Below, one piece after another: positions 1 through 8,919 of a stretch of DNA of 64,000 nt; positions within the stretch are counted from its first letter, which is position 1, and each line of letters begins with the position of its first letter. The DNA is from JANSXG01 sp024743075. Lineage in GTDB: Bacteria; Planctomycetota; Phycisphaerae; Phycisphaerales; UBA1924. Both the position numbers and the translations under genes were made by a program. Below the pieces are notes generated by a model that saw nothing but the letters and a program-made list of their open reading frames with translations, did no database searches and was not told the DNA's origin. The stretch is from contig CP159477.1 of the NCBI GenBank assembly GCA_042140185.1, forward strand, positions 1,860,001-1,924,000, in the 5' to 3' direction.

Positions 1-1820
1 CCGCCTCGACAGCCGCGAGGTCGGGATGGCCATCGAGTCGCTGCTGCGCATTTACGACCGCACCAACGGCGGCTTCGGCGGTGCGCCAAAGTTTCCGCAG
101 CCGGTCTACCTCCGCCTGCTGATGGAAGTCGCCGACGACATCCATGAACCCGCCAACCAGAGCGCAACCAAGCAGGCTATCCGGCAGACGCTCGATCGCA
201 TGGCGACCGGCGGCATGTATGACCACCTCGGCGGCGGCTTCCACCGGTACAGCGTTGACGAGCGATGGCTCGTCCCCCACTTCGAGAAGATGCTCTACGA
301 CAACGGTCAGTTGGCTTCGCTCTACGCCAAGTCGTTCAAGGCCTCCGGCGACACCTTCGACCTGCGTGTCGCAAGCGGGGTCTGTGATTATGTGCTCCGC
401 GAGATGACCAGCGAAGAGGGCCCCTTCTTCAGCGCAAGGACGCGGAAGTCGACGGTCGCGAGGGCCTGAACTACGTCTGGACCGAGGAGCAGATCGACGA
501 GGCCATCGCCGACGAAGCCGACCGCGAGTTCGCGAAGAAGATTTTCGGCATCGATCGAGGCCCGAACTTTCAGGACCCCCATCACCCCGACGACGACCCG
601 GTCAATGTGTTGTTCCTCGCGAATCGCCCGAACGAGCTGGCGGCATCGATGGGGCTGAGCCCGGACCAGTTCGACGAGCGGTTCAACCGAATCCGCACGC
701 GGCTGCTCGCGGTCCGCGACCGACGCAAACAGCCGGGGCTCGACGACAAAGTCATCGTCAGCTGGAACGGCCTGATGATCGGCGGCCTCGCCGACACCGC
801 GTCCGTCGCCACCGATCCCGAGGCGTCGAAGCGGTACCTCGATAGCGCCGAGCAAGCGGCAAGGTGGATCGTCGAGCACATGCTTTCTGCGAACGGAGAC
901 CTGCGTCGCGTCGCTCGCGATGGCGCGGTCACCGATGCGCCCGCCCAACTCGAAGATTACGCGATGCTCGCCGCGGGACTCATCGCGCTCGATCACGCGT
1001 GCCGCCTGCGCAACCGCATGGACTCGGACTGGCTCGAACACGCCGAGCGGCTCATTGACGCCGCCATAGAGCGATTCGGCGCCGGCAAACTCAAGGCCGA
1101 CCTCTTCGATACGCCCGAAGGCCTGACCGATCTCATTCTGCGCCCCGCTCGGCTTTCGACGGCGCGATGCCCTCCGGCGTCGCGACCATGCTGCACGCGC
1201 TCATCGATCTGCACCAGGCGACCGGAGAGCGCAGGCGCCTGGAATTCGGCGAAGCGGTTCTCGCGAGCATCAGCCGCAGCGTCAAGGCCTCGCCGATCTC
1301 CACGATCGAGTCCACCCGCGCACTGCACCGCCTGCTCGCCCTCGACGGCTCGCTGCCCGACAAACTCGGAGACGAGACTGAAGAGTCCACGAAATCACCG
1401 ATCGAGTCACCGGTGCAGGTTATGGCCTCGACCGACCGGGTCGCGGTCAAGCCGGGAGAGCCCGGGCAGGTGCGCCTGCGCGTTGAGATCGGCGAGGGCT
1501 TCCACATCAACGCCGCGGAACTGCCGCAGGAGGTCCGCGAGATCGGTCTGATCCCGCTCCGCGCGGCCATCACCGGGGGCGAGGGCATCGAAGCCGATCT
1601 CCGTTTCCCTGAGGGCCAGCCGTACTCCGGGGCCGCGTTCAACAACCTACCCGAACCGCTGGTGTACTCCGGAGCGATCGAGGGGACGCTCGTCCTACGC
1701 CGAAACGACAAGAATCTCAGCGGTCGCCCGATCGCCATCGTGACCTACCAGGTCTGTGCGGACGATCGGTGCTTTGCACCGTTGACCGTCGAACTGGACC
1801 TCGCCATCGACGCGGAATGA
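1..1820 (+). CDS. DUF255 / YyaL-SPATA20 family protein with DsbD-N-like C-terminal domain (5' partial, two frameshifts)
   Basis: The gene runs in from the left edge, so the N-terminal thioredoxin-like domain of the family is missing. The visible part opens with GGFGGAPKFPQP and GGMYDHLGGGFHRYS followed by VPHFEKMLYDN, hallmarks of the DUF255/SPATA20 family, whose body is an alpha/alpha barrel like N-acylglucosamine 2-epimerase. The last ~130 residues look like the DsbD N-terminal (DsbC-corrector-like) fold and end in YQVCADDRCFAP, a Cys pair that suggests thiol-disulfide chemistry. The frame breaks near 436-438 (AA run) and 1143-1146 (CCCC run). Adding one base at each restores SAKDAEVDG and RPRSAFDGAMPSG, so both look like sequencing deletions. 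The exact biochemical role of the family is not settled. Confidence 0.85.
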
Positions 1821-1916
1821 GTCGGCTCCTTCAGGGTGGCGTGGTCGTCGCGCAGCGAAGTCCCCAGGAGTTGCCTAGCCGGCTCAGGACTCCAAATGCG
1901 GTGCACGCATCGAGTA

Positions 1917-2660
1917 TCAGCCCGCCAGCACATACTTCACGGGATTCTGGTTGCCTTTCGGGAAGTATGCGGAAATCAACTTTCCAAGGTAGAGCCTGCG
2001 CACAGGTTCCTCAGCGACTTCGCCGACGAACTCCCACCTGCCGTCGCGCTCTGGGGAACGCCCGTCAGTTGCTTCGTCCTTGGCACGCATCGTCGCTCCG
2101 GCCGGGAGCCATGCGCCAACACGGTACACCTCCCGGACGACGCCCCGATAGACGCTCAGCGCATAGTCCGCGGACTCCCGCTTCTCGCCAAGCTTCCAGG
2201 CGCTGCGGGTCGCGTCGTACAACTCGATCGCGCTCAGTCCGTAGCGGAATTCTCGGTTGATGTTGATTAGCAGGACATTATGAACGATCGTCACAGGTTC
2301 AGCGCACAAACTCGCCTGCACTTCTTCGACGCTCGCGCGAGCGCCATAGCGTGAGCCGTGGCCGCGAGCCGCGTTCGTAAGGTTGCTAACGTTGATTAGG
2401 TCGATCGCCGTTGCTTCGACGAGAAACGCTTCCTGCTCAGTCAGCCCGTACTTGAGCAGTTCAATCCGCGGCTGCAACTTGAGATCGCGCAGTTCAGAAA
2501 TGATGCGTGTCTTCTCAGAATCATCTTGCGTCCTCAAGTGACTAAACACCCGATTACCGCGCCCCTTCCCGATGTAGAACACCTTCTCGGTACGCGGGTC
2601 GATGTATAGATATACGTAGAACTTGAGTTGCTCAGTGACCTTGGCGGAAAATCGATTCAT
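1917..2660 (-). CDS. GIY-YIG (LEM-3-like) domain protein
   Basis: The N-terminal third is a GIY-YIG nuclease-type domain: YVYLYIDP then VFYIGKGRGNRVFSH, with a later EAFLVEATAIDLI helix that supplies the usual Glu. This matches the LEM-3-like branch found in stand-alone bacterial proteins of unknown role. The C-terminal ~130 residues form a second domain that I do not recognise. I chose ATG at 2660 over the longer reading from 2705 because TACATT sits 7 nt upstream and because the domain begins right after it. The flanks have no partner gene, and the local sequence looks less GC-rich than its neighbours, which may mean acquisition. Nuclease activity is inferred from the fold only. Confidence 0.75.
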   Translation of the reverse strand: MNRFSAKVTEQLKFYVYLYIDPRTEKVFYIGKGRGNRVFSHLRTQDDSEKTRIISELRDLKLQPRIELLKYGLTEQEAFLVEATAIDLINVSNLTNAARGHGSRYGARASVEEVQASLCAEPVTIVHNVLLININREFRYGLSAIELYDATRSAWKLGEKRESADYALSVYRGVVREVYRVGAWLPAGATMRAKDEATDGRSPERDGRWEFVGEVAEEPVRRLYLGKLISAYFPKGNQNPVKYVLAG

Positions 2661-2667
2661 GGCAACC

Positions 2668-2673
2668 AATGTA
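2668..2673 (-). promoter_or_regulatory. -10 element of a probable leaderless promoter (GIY-YIG gene)
   Basis: TACATT lies 7 nt before the ATG at 2660 and there is no Shine-Dalgarno sequence. Transcription would start at or next to the start codon. No convincing -35 is visible. Confidence 0.45.
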
Positions 2674-2795
2674 CAGCACCGTCCCTCGGAATTGCCCTGT
2701 TGCACGGTTGCATTAGATCAAACGAGCAAACAGCCCTCGCTGTGGGCACCACGGCGAGAAGACCACTCCACCCAAGCCATCGCCTAACGGGTAAA

Positions 2796-4140
2796 TCACG
2801 CCGGCTCAATAATCCCGCGGCACTCGCCGAAGCCGATCCGCCGGTAGCCCTCGCGCTCGCAGTAGCCGCGCAGAATCACCTCGTCGCCGTCGGCGAGGAA
2901 CTTGCGCTCCTCGCCCGTCGGCAGCTTGAGCGGCGTGCGCTGCGTGCCCGGCACGGGGTTGTCCTTGTCGCCGTCCCAGGTCAGTTCGAGCAGGCAGCCC
3001 CGCGCTTCGCGCCGGGCCCGAGACCGTGCCGGAACCAAGCAGGTCGCCCGGCTGCATGTTGCACCCGCTCGACGAGTGGTGCGTGAGCATCTGCGCGATG
3101 GTCCAGTACATGTTCTTGAAACTGCCGCGGCTGATGCGCATCGGTTCCATGCCCTGCTCGCGCATCTTCGCCGACGACAGGAATACTTCCAGCATGACAT
3201 CGACGCCCCCGCTTTCGCGATTCGCCTTGCTGTCCAGGTGCTTGAGCGGCTGCGGGTCACCCTCCGGACGCTTCTCCGCCTCGCAGCGGAACGGGGCGAG
3301 CGCCTCCATCGTGACGATGTAGGGACTGATCGTCGAGGCGAAGTTTTTGGCGAGGAACGGGCCCAGCGGCTGGTACTCCCACTTCTGGATGTCCCGCGCC
3401 GACCAGTCGTTGAGCAGGCACATGCCGAAGATGTGGTCCTCGGCCTTGTCGATCGAGATCGGTTCGCCAAGCTCGTTCTCACGTCCGACGAAGAAGCCCA
3501 TCTCGAGCTCGTAGTCCAGCAGTTTGCACGGCTCGTAGGACGGCACGCCGCCGTCCTCGCTCGGGGCGAGTTGCCCCTTCGGACGCCGGATCGCCACGCC
3601 GCTGGGCACCACCGACGACGCGCGCCCGTGGTAGCCCACCGGGATCCACTTGTAGTTCGGGAGCAGCGGGTTGTCCGGGCGGAACATGGTGCCGACATTC
3701 GTCGCGTGATGGACCGACGCGTAGAAGTCAGTATAGTCACCGATCGGGAGCGGCACGAGCAGTTCCTCGTCGTCCACCGGGATGACGATCTCATCGACCT
3801 CGGCATGGTTCCGCAGCGTGTCGTTGCCCTTGGCGAGCAATTCCTGAAGGTCTTTGCGGATCGCCGGCCAGTTGCCCGAGGTCATCAGGTCCTCGAGGTC
3901 GAACAGCGTCCACCGGGCCTGGTCGAGCCCGAGATCCTCGGCGATCGCGCTGATGTGGTTCAGATTGACGAACGAATCACCAACCCGTGTCACGATGCTC
4001 TGCCAGACTTCGCCGTCGTGTTCAGCAACCCGGGTCGCCAAGGGAAGGTTCTGCAGCGGGAAGTCGGTCGACGGGTCGTTCGCCGATTCGATCCAGGATT
4101 CCAGCTTCGGATCGTGCGTCTCGTCAATGGTGGCGGGCAT
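2796..4140 (-). CDS. fahA: Fumarylacetoacetase (one frameshift)
   Basis: Cleaves 4-fumarylacetoacetate to fumarate and acetoacetate, the last step of tyrosine degradation. Family signatures are clear: DYTDFYASVHHATNVGTMFR (active-site Asp and His), VGYHGRASSVVPSG, KLLDYELEMGFFVG (metal-binding Glu residues), and CLLNDWSARDIQKWEYQPLG. The start ATG at 4140 is preceded by GAGGA. The frame breaks at a four-base run at 2998-3001 (GGGG on the coding strand). Removing one G gives SGPARSAGCLLELTWDG, the expected continuation, so an inserted base is likely. The C-terminus then reads through to a TGA at 2796-2798. Full length is about 447 residues, slightly above animal FAH. No other tyrosine-degradation gene is in the window. 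Confidence 0.92.
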
Positions 4141-4213
4141 CTCGGTTCCTCGGTCTTTCAGTAGTCAGTTGGGCCACACAGGTTAACCCACGCGAGCGGC
4201 CCATGCCCAACGC

Positions 4214-4219
4214 TAGGAT
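4214..4219 (+). promoter_or_regulatory. -10 element of a probable leaderless promoter (4226 gene)
   Basis: TAGGAT is followed by 6 nt and then the ATG at 4226. No ribosome binding site is present in the gap. Confidence 0.45.
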
Positions 4220-4225
4220 GCACGC

Positions 4226-4585
4226 ATGCGACCCAAGAACCGATCGCCTCGCACAGGCAGACCGACCGGTCCGACCGACCTCCACTCCGACCTCCGGGTG
4301 AGCGTCTCGGACATCGTCGGTGTCGTCTGGCCCGCGCTCGTCGGCATGCCGGTTTCGCTCGCGCTGGCCGCCGCCGATCGCAGCGGAACCGCGCTCGCGG
4401 CTGCCAGCTTCGTCGTCACGTGGCTGCTCGTCTCCGCGTTCCGGCTCAAACGGCGATCTCGCCTCGCGCCAGTCGCGATCTACATCTGCCTCGTGCTCTA
4501 TAGCTTCCTGATGTCGATCCTGCTCGCGATCATCACGCTCGACGGCGACAACCCACTCGAAGGTCTTTTCGACATCACAGGATGA
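4226..4585 (+). CDS. Small hypothetical membrane protein
   Basis: A 119-residue protein with a basic N-terminus (about 30 residues rich in Arg, Pro and Thr), then hydrophobic segments at roughly residues 34-52, 54-72 and 83-103 that suggest three membrane passes. The end is short and acidic (LDGDNPLEGLFDITG). I do not recognise the family. It stands alone between two minus-strand genes and reads toward the polyamine operon. A TAGGAT box 6 nt before the ATG supports the start and a leaderless transcript. Coding status rests on the intact frame, sensible hydrophobic pattern and the promoter. Confidence 0.6.
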   Translation: MRPKNRSPRTGRPTGPTDLHSDLRVSVSDIVGVVWPALVGMPVSLALAAADRSGTALAAASFVVTWLLVSAFRLKRRSRLAPVAIYICLVLYSFLMSILLAIITLDGDNPLEGLFDITG

Positions 4586-4623
4586 CGCACAAACAACCGG
4601 AGCGAGCCCGGATCCGGCGTAGC

Positions 4624-5547
4624 TCAGACCGCCGTCCGCTCCAGAAGCCCGATCTCCATCAGGTCCTCGATCGGTTCGGTGAACGAGCATGTCCCGACGC
4701 TGATCGCGAAGCTCTCGCGCAGCCGGGCCAGCTTGGCGATCGGCACGAAGTGCTCGTGCCAGGTCAACCCCGTCTCAGTGAAGATGAACGCCTTCGGATC
4801 CGTCTCTGCGACAATATCGTGGAGTTCGTCAACGCCCAGGCGGTTCGCCCGCGCCATGGCCGCGGCGGTGAAGACATTCAGGAAACCGTGCATCGTCGAC
4901 CGAGGCGGATCGGGTTCGGAAGTCAGGTCCTGCTCGGCGCGCACCGGATGATGCAGACCGGCCGTGAACTTGAAGCTCACCTCGGCGCTCGCACAGTGCG
5001 CGATGAATCGGGCGACCTCGCTGACCGAAGGGATGAGGTCGGGCGTCACGCCGCCGCAGCGGATCTTGGCGCGCCCGCCGGTGCCGGCGATCGCCGCGAG
5101 CAGGCCTCGCACGTCCTGCCGGTGATCCAGTTCGATGAACGGCTCGAGCTGCTCGGGCACGATCTTCATGATGCGTTCGATCTCATCGGCGTTCGACGCC
5201 TTGAGCTCGATCACATCGATCACGCAACGACCCGCATCGACCACCGTTTCGTGATGGTCGTTGAACCGAAAGATGGTGTCGATCTGCTCGGAAAGGCTGT
5301 CCAACGAAACCAGGCCGCTGAGACGCCACGGGTCGTCGCTTTCGCCCTTCGGGAGCAGCGGCACCGCGACCTCGTCGAACGCCTCCACCTTCGCCACCGG
5401 GCAGACGAACCGGCCGAGCATCCAGCGGTGCGTCGATTCGACGTACTTCGCATAGTTCTGTACCGCCGTCGTCATGTCGAGACTGCTTGGCGGGAACAGC
5501 CCGGCGTAGTCGAACATCTCGCTCAGCAGCGTCCGAACGCTTTCCAT
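4624..5547 (-). CDS. Conserved-looking protein of unknown function, third gene of the polyamine operon
   Basis: A 307-residue soluble protein with no signal peptide. Notable stretches are FDYAGLFPPSSLDM near the start, RWMLGRFVCPVAKVEAF, AKIRCGGVTPDLIPS and VSFKFTAGLHHPVR; the last two look like beta-strand ends of a barrel, but I cannot assign a family. AAGGAAG sits 9 nt before the ATG at 5547. It lies 39 nt after speY and on the same strand as speA, so co-transcription is likely. It lacks the metal-binding SFDxD motif of agmatinase, so it is not an obvious SpeB. A role in polyamine metabolism is suggested only by position. Confidence 0.75.
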   Translation of the reverse strand: MESVRTLLSEMFDYAGLFPPSSLDMTTAVQNYAKYVESTHRWMLGRFVCPVAKVEAFDEVAVPLLPKGESDDPWRLSGLVSLDSLSEQIDTIFRFNDHHETVVDAGRCVIDVIELKASNADEIERIMKIVPEQLEPFIELDHRQDVRGLLAAIAGTGGRAKIRCGGVTPDLIPSVSEVARFIAHCASAEVSFKFTAGLHHPVRAEQDLTSEPDPPRSTMHGFLNVFTAAAMARANRLGVDELHDIVAETDPKAFIFTETGLTWHEHFVPIAKLARLRESFAISVGTCSFTEPIEDLMEIGLLERTAV

Positions 5548-5586
5548 ATCGATCAGCTTCCTTCTGAGAGCGGTCCAAACAAAGAC

Positions 5587-6678
5587 TCAGGCGGTCGTGG
5601 CGGTGCCCGCGAACAGGTCGTTGAAGCGGCGGGCCGGACGGTTCTTCCACAGACCACGATGGTACGCGTCCGAAGCGACGATCGGGAACATCGCCGTCAG
5701 TTCGCCGAAGACCATCTGCTCGTGGACCACATCGACCTTGCCCCAGCTGCACGCCTCGCGCAGCGTCGAGCCCGAGAGAGCCCCGTCGCGCGAGTCGGCC
5801 ACCGTGAACTGCACCGCGTACTTGTGCATCGCGACCTCATCGGTCGTTTCGATCAGGCCCTTCTCCTTGAGCAGCTCGGCCGCCACAACGATGTCCTGCG
5901 CAAAGTTCTTCGGCACGCCGCCGGCGAGCATGAACAGACCCGTGTCCGGGTTGGCGATCTTGATCTCGGTCAGCTCGCGGAAGTCCGCACCGGAGTCGAT
6001 CGCCACGAACGGCTTGCCCTCCGCCGCACGCTTCTTCTGGTGCAGCACCACGCCGAAACCCGCTGAGCAGTCGCTGAAAGCCGGCACGAAGATCGGCACG
6101 CCCCGCTTGTGGCACTCAAGCACGATCGAGCGGTTCTCGGGGTGGTTCTTGGCGAGGTACGCGCCCATCGCGTCGACCACCGCGCGGGAACTGTGCGCTC
6201 CGGTCTCCATCGAGTCGAAGATCTCCGCCATCTTGTCGTCGCAGATGCGCAGCTGATCTTCGTCGATGTAGGTGTCATAGATGCGGTCGATCGCCAGCGA
6301 CTGCAGCGTCGGATCATCGACGACCGGGGCTTCGGGAGAGCCCGGCGCGATGTAATGCTTGAAGCCCAGCCCCTCGAAGAAGTCCTGATCGACGATGTTC
6401 GCGCCGGTTGCGACGATCGCGTCGATCATGTTGTGCTCAACCAGCGTGAGAATCGCCTCCTTCATCCCCGCCGACACCAGCGAACCCGCGAGCGTCAGAA
6501 TGACCGCGCAGTCCGTGTCGGCCAGCATCCGGTTGAATATCTCGCCGGCGTGCGCGAGGTTGCGCGCCTGGAACGCGGTCTTGCCGTACGCATCGATGAT
6601 CGGGCGGGCATCGAACGCTCGTACGTCGACATGCTCCACGGGGTTGGCGAGCAGTTCGGCTTTGGTCGGCTTGGTCAT
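5587..6678 (-). CDS. speY: Deoxyhypusine synthase-like protein (SpeY family)
   Basis: Belongs to the NAD-dependent deoxyhypusine synthase fold. In bacteria, which lack eIF5A, such proteins are linked to aminobutyl transfer to small polyamines, for example homospermidine formation. The catalytic Lys region is intact as EACSWGKVDVV, with nucleotide- and polyamine-binding stretches such as LTLAGSLVSAGM, VATGANIVDQDFFE and FVPAFSDCSAGFG. I place the start at the ATG at 6678 because AGGAGG lies 7 nt upstream; the two in-frame ATG codons further up (6684, 6699) sit too close to or before this site. It follows speA by 81 nt, so the pair probably makes agmatine-derived polyamines. The exact product cannot be read from sequence. 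Confidence 0.85.
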   Translation of the reverse strand: MTKPTKAELLANPVEHVDVRAFDARPIIDAYGKTAFQARNLAHAGEIFNRMLADTDCAVILTLAGSLVSAGMKEAILTLVEHNMIDAIVATGANIVDQDFFEGLGFKHYIAPGSPEAPVVDDPTLQSLAIDRIYDTYIDEDQLRICDDKMAEIFDSMETGAHSSRAVVDAMGAYLAKNHPENRSIVLECHKRGVPIFVPAFSDCSAGFGVVLHQKKRAAEGKPFVAIDSGADFRELTEIKIANPDTGLFMLAGGVPKNFAQDIVVAAELLKEKGLIETTDEVAMHKYAVQFTVADSRDGALSGSTLREACSWGKVDVVHEQMVFGELTAMFPIVASDAYHRGLWKNRPARRFNDLFAGTATTA

Positions 6679-6759
6679 GGTCATCCCTCCTGCGGGCATC
6701 TCCGGCGATCGCCGGGTTAAGTTCGTGATTCGTGTGATCGCTGCGATTCAAGCCGCCGA

Positions 6760-8826
6760 TCATTCCAGGTAAGTGTACCCCTCGAGCCCCTGCTCGTAGA
6801 AACGCATCAGCTCGCGCCCCTCATCGAGCGTCATCTGCCCGGCCTTTGTCGCCCGCTCGATGTCCTTGCGGATGTCCTTCTTGAGCGCCTCCGGGTCGTA
6901 CTGCACGTAACTGAGCACTTCCTTCACCGTATCGCCCTCGATGTACTCGTCGATCGACGGGTGTCCGTCCTCGTCCAGCGAGATGTGCACCGCGTGCGTG
7001 TCGCCGAAGAGGTTGTGCAGGTCGCCCAGCACCTCCTGGTACGCGCCGACCAGGAAGATCGCGAGGTAATACGGCTGCTGCCAGACGCCGCCGGAAGATT
7101 CTTCCGGATCGGGGTTCACCTCAAGCTCGTGCAGCGCGAGTGCGTGGTTCGCGTCGCCGCCCTCCGGCGAGCAGAACCGGTCGATCTTGCCATCCGAATC
7201 GCAGGTGATGTCCGCCAGAATCGCCCGACGCGTCGGACGCTCGTCGAGCCGGTGGATCGGAACGATCGGGAACAACTGTTCGATGGCCCACGAGTCCGGC
7301 AGCGACTGGAACAGGCTGAAGTTACAGAAATAAATATCGCTGAGAAGATCAGGCAAGCCCTCGACCGTCGACGCCAGGTCCGGATCCGCATCCGACGCCC
7401 GCAGGATCGCCTGCCCTGTCGCCCAGAACAGCCGCTCGCACACCGCGCGCAACGGCAGCGTCAGATAGCCCATGCCGAACAGCGTGACCGATTCGTCCCG
7501 AGCCGTCATCAGGTCATGGAACACCTCTGAGAGGTCGCCGCCAGCCTGCGACCGCTCGTACGCATCCAGCAGGTCCAGCAGCGGCTGCGGGATCTCTTCC
7601 CCCCGATCACGTTCACCCGCGATCGTCGCACGAACCCACTTCAGATCCGGATCCTCGTTGAACTGGCTTGCGCTCAACACATCCGTGACGAGGATCGACG
7701 AGTGCGCGACCAGCGCCCGCCCCGACTCCGACAGAATCCGAGGGTGCGGCACGCCGTCGCCGCCGCCGGCCTGATCGCAGACCGCTTTGATGCGGTACAC
7801 GACGTCCGTGGCGTACTCCTCGAGCGAGTAGTTCATGGAACTCGACCAACTCGACTGGCTCCCGTCGTAGTCCACGCCCAGACCACCGCCGATGTCGATC
7901 GTGTCCAGCCCCGTCGCGCCGAGCCGGTACATTTCGCAGTAGATGTGCGCCAGTTCGCTGACCGCCGTCTTGATCTGCTTGATGTCGCAGATCTGGCTCC
8001 CGACATGGAAGTGGACCAGCTTGAGGCAGTCCTCCATGCCCTCCTTCTTCAGCTTCTCAATCAGTTCAAGCGCCTGCGAGACGTGCAGGCCGAACTTGCT
8101 GCGCATCCCGCCGGAGTCCTCCCACTTGCCCGCTCCCCGCGCCGACGGCTTGATCCGCACGCCGATCCGAGGCCGTACCCCGTACTGCTTCGCGTGCTTG
8201 AGGATCAACGTCAGCTCGTGAACCGATTCCACCACCGGCGTGATATTCCGCCCCAGCTTGGTCGCCAGGATCACCGTCTCGATGTACTCGTCGTCCTTGA
8301 AACCGTTGCAGACGATCGGCATCGTCGAACTCTCGCCGTTCAGGCGCGGCGCCGTGGTCAGTCCGAGCACCGCAAGCAGTTCCGGCTTGCTGCCCGCCTC
8401 GAGACCGAAGCCCACCTGGCTCGCGAAGTCACGCAGCTCCTCGCAGAGCGCTCGCTGTTGGTTCACCTTGATCGGATACACGCAGGTGTACCCACCGGCG
8501 TAGTCCATATCCTTCATCGCGCTCTCGAAGGCCGCGCGGATGCGGCGCATCCGGTGACCCAGCATGTCGCTGAAACGCAGAAGCACAGGTGTATTGATCC
8601 CGCGTTTGACCAGCCCGGTCACCATCGAGTGCAGATCGACCGACTGTTCTGGGTCCGCGGTCGGGCAAATCTCGATCGTTCCCCGATCCGAGACCCGGAC
8701 GTAATCACCGCCCCACCCGCCCACGCCGTACAACTCCGACGCGAGCTGCGGCGACCATTCCTCGCTCCCTCCCACCGGTCGGCCGGAGGTCGAGGAATCG
8801 ATCTTCTCGTTGGTGATTGCGCTCAC
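6760..8826 (-). CDS. speA: Biosynthetic arginine decarboxylase
   Basis: A PLP enzyme of the alanine racemase-like fold that converts arginine to agmatine. The pyridoxal Lys is in YPIKVNQQRALCEEL; other family stretches are WGGDYVRVSDRG, LVHFHVGSQICD, IDIGGGLGVDYDG and the substrate-side ILSESGRALVAHSS. A start at GTG 8826 is favoured: GGAGGG lies 9 nt upstream and the resulting ~688-residue protein fits the SpeA family, whereas the in-frame extension to 8904 adds an unlikely Arg-rich head. It leads a minus-strand operon with speY and an unknown gene. No agmatinase or agmatine deiminase gene follows in the window. Confidence 0.92.
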   Translation of the reverse strand: MSAITNEKIDSSTSGRPVGGSEEWSPQLASELYGVGGWGGDYVRVSDRGTIEICPTADPEQSVDLHSMVTGLVKRGINTPVLLRFSDMLGHRMRRIRAAFESAMKDMDYAGGYTCVYPIKVNQQRALCEELRDFASQVGFGLEAGSKPELLAVLGLTTAPRLNGESSTMPIVCNGFKDDEYIETVILATKLGRNITPVVESVHELTLILKHAKQYGVRPRIGVRIKPSARGAGKWEDSGGMRSKFGLHVSQALELIEKLKKEGMEDCLKLVHFHVGSQICDIKQIKTAVSELAHIYCEMYRLGATGLDTIDIGGGLGVDYDGSQSSWSSSMNYSLEEYATDVVYRIKAVCDQAGGGDGVPHPRILSESGRALVAHSSILVTDVLSASQFNEDPDLKWVRATIAGERDRGEEIPQPLLDLLDAYERSQAGGDLSEVFHDLMTARDESVTLFGMGYLTLPLRAVCERLFWATGQAILRASDADPDLASTVEGLPDLLSDIYFCNFSLFQSLPDSWAIEQLFPIVPIHRLDERPTRRAILADITCDSDGKIDRFCSPEGGDANHALALHELEVNPDPEESSGGVWQQPYYLAIFLVGAYQEVLGDLHNLFGDTHAVHISLDEDGHPSIDEYIEGDTVKEVLSYVQYDPEALKKDIRKDIERATKAGQMTLDEGRELMRFYEQGLEGYTYLE

Positions 8827-8919
8827 GGGCTGGAACCCTCCGTCGGGGCTGACGAGGTCAAAAACAAAGCCCGGACGCCTGATACAGCGGGTCCGGCGGT
8901 GCATTTTACCGAGCGAACC

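Noticed and set aside
4590..4630. tRNA-like stretch GGCGTAGCTCAGACC
   Set aside because: It resembles a D-arm only; no acceptor stem, anticodon loop or T-loop follows, and it overlaps the end of the 4624-5547 gene.
4624..5547. Unknown operon gene as agmatinase (SpeB)
   Set aside because: No ureohydrolase metal motifs (GGDH, SxDxDxxDP-type) are present.
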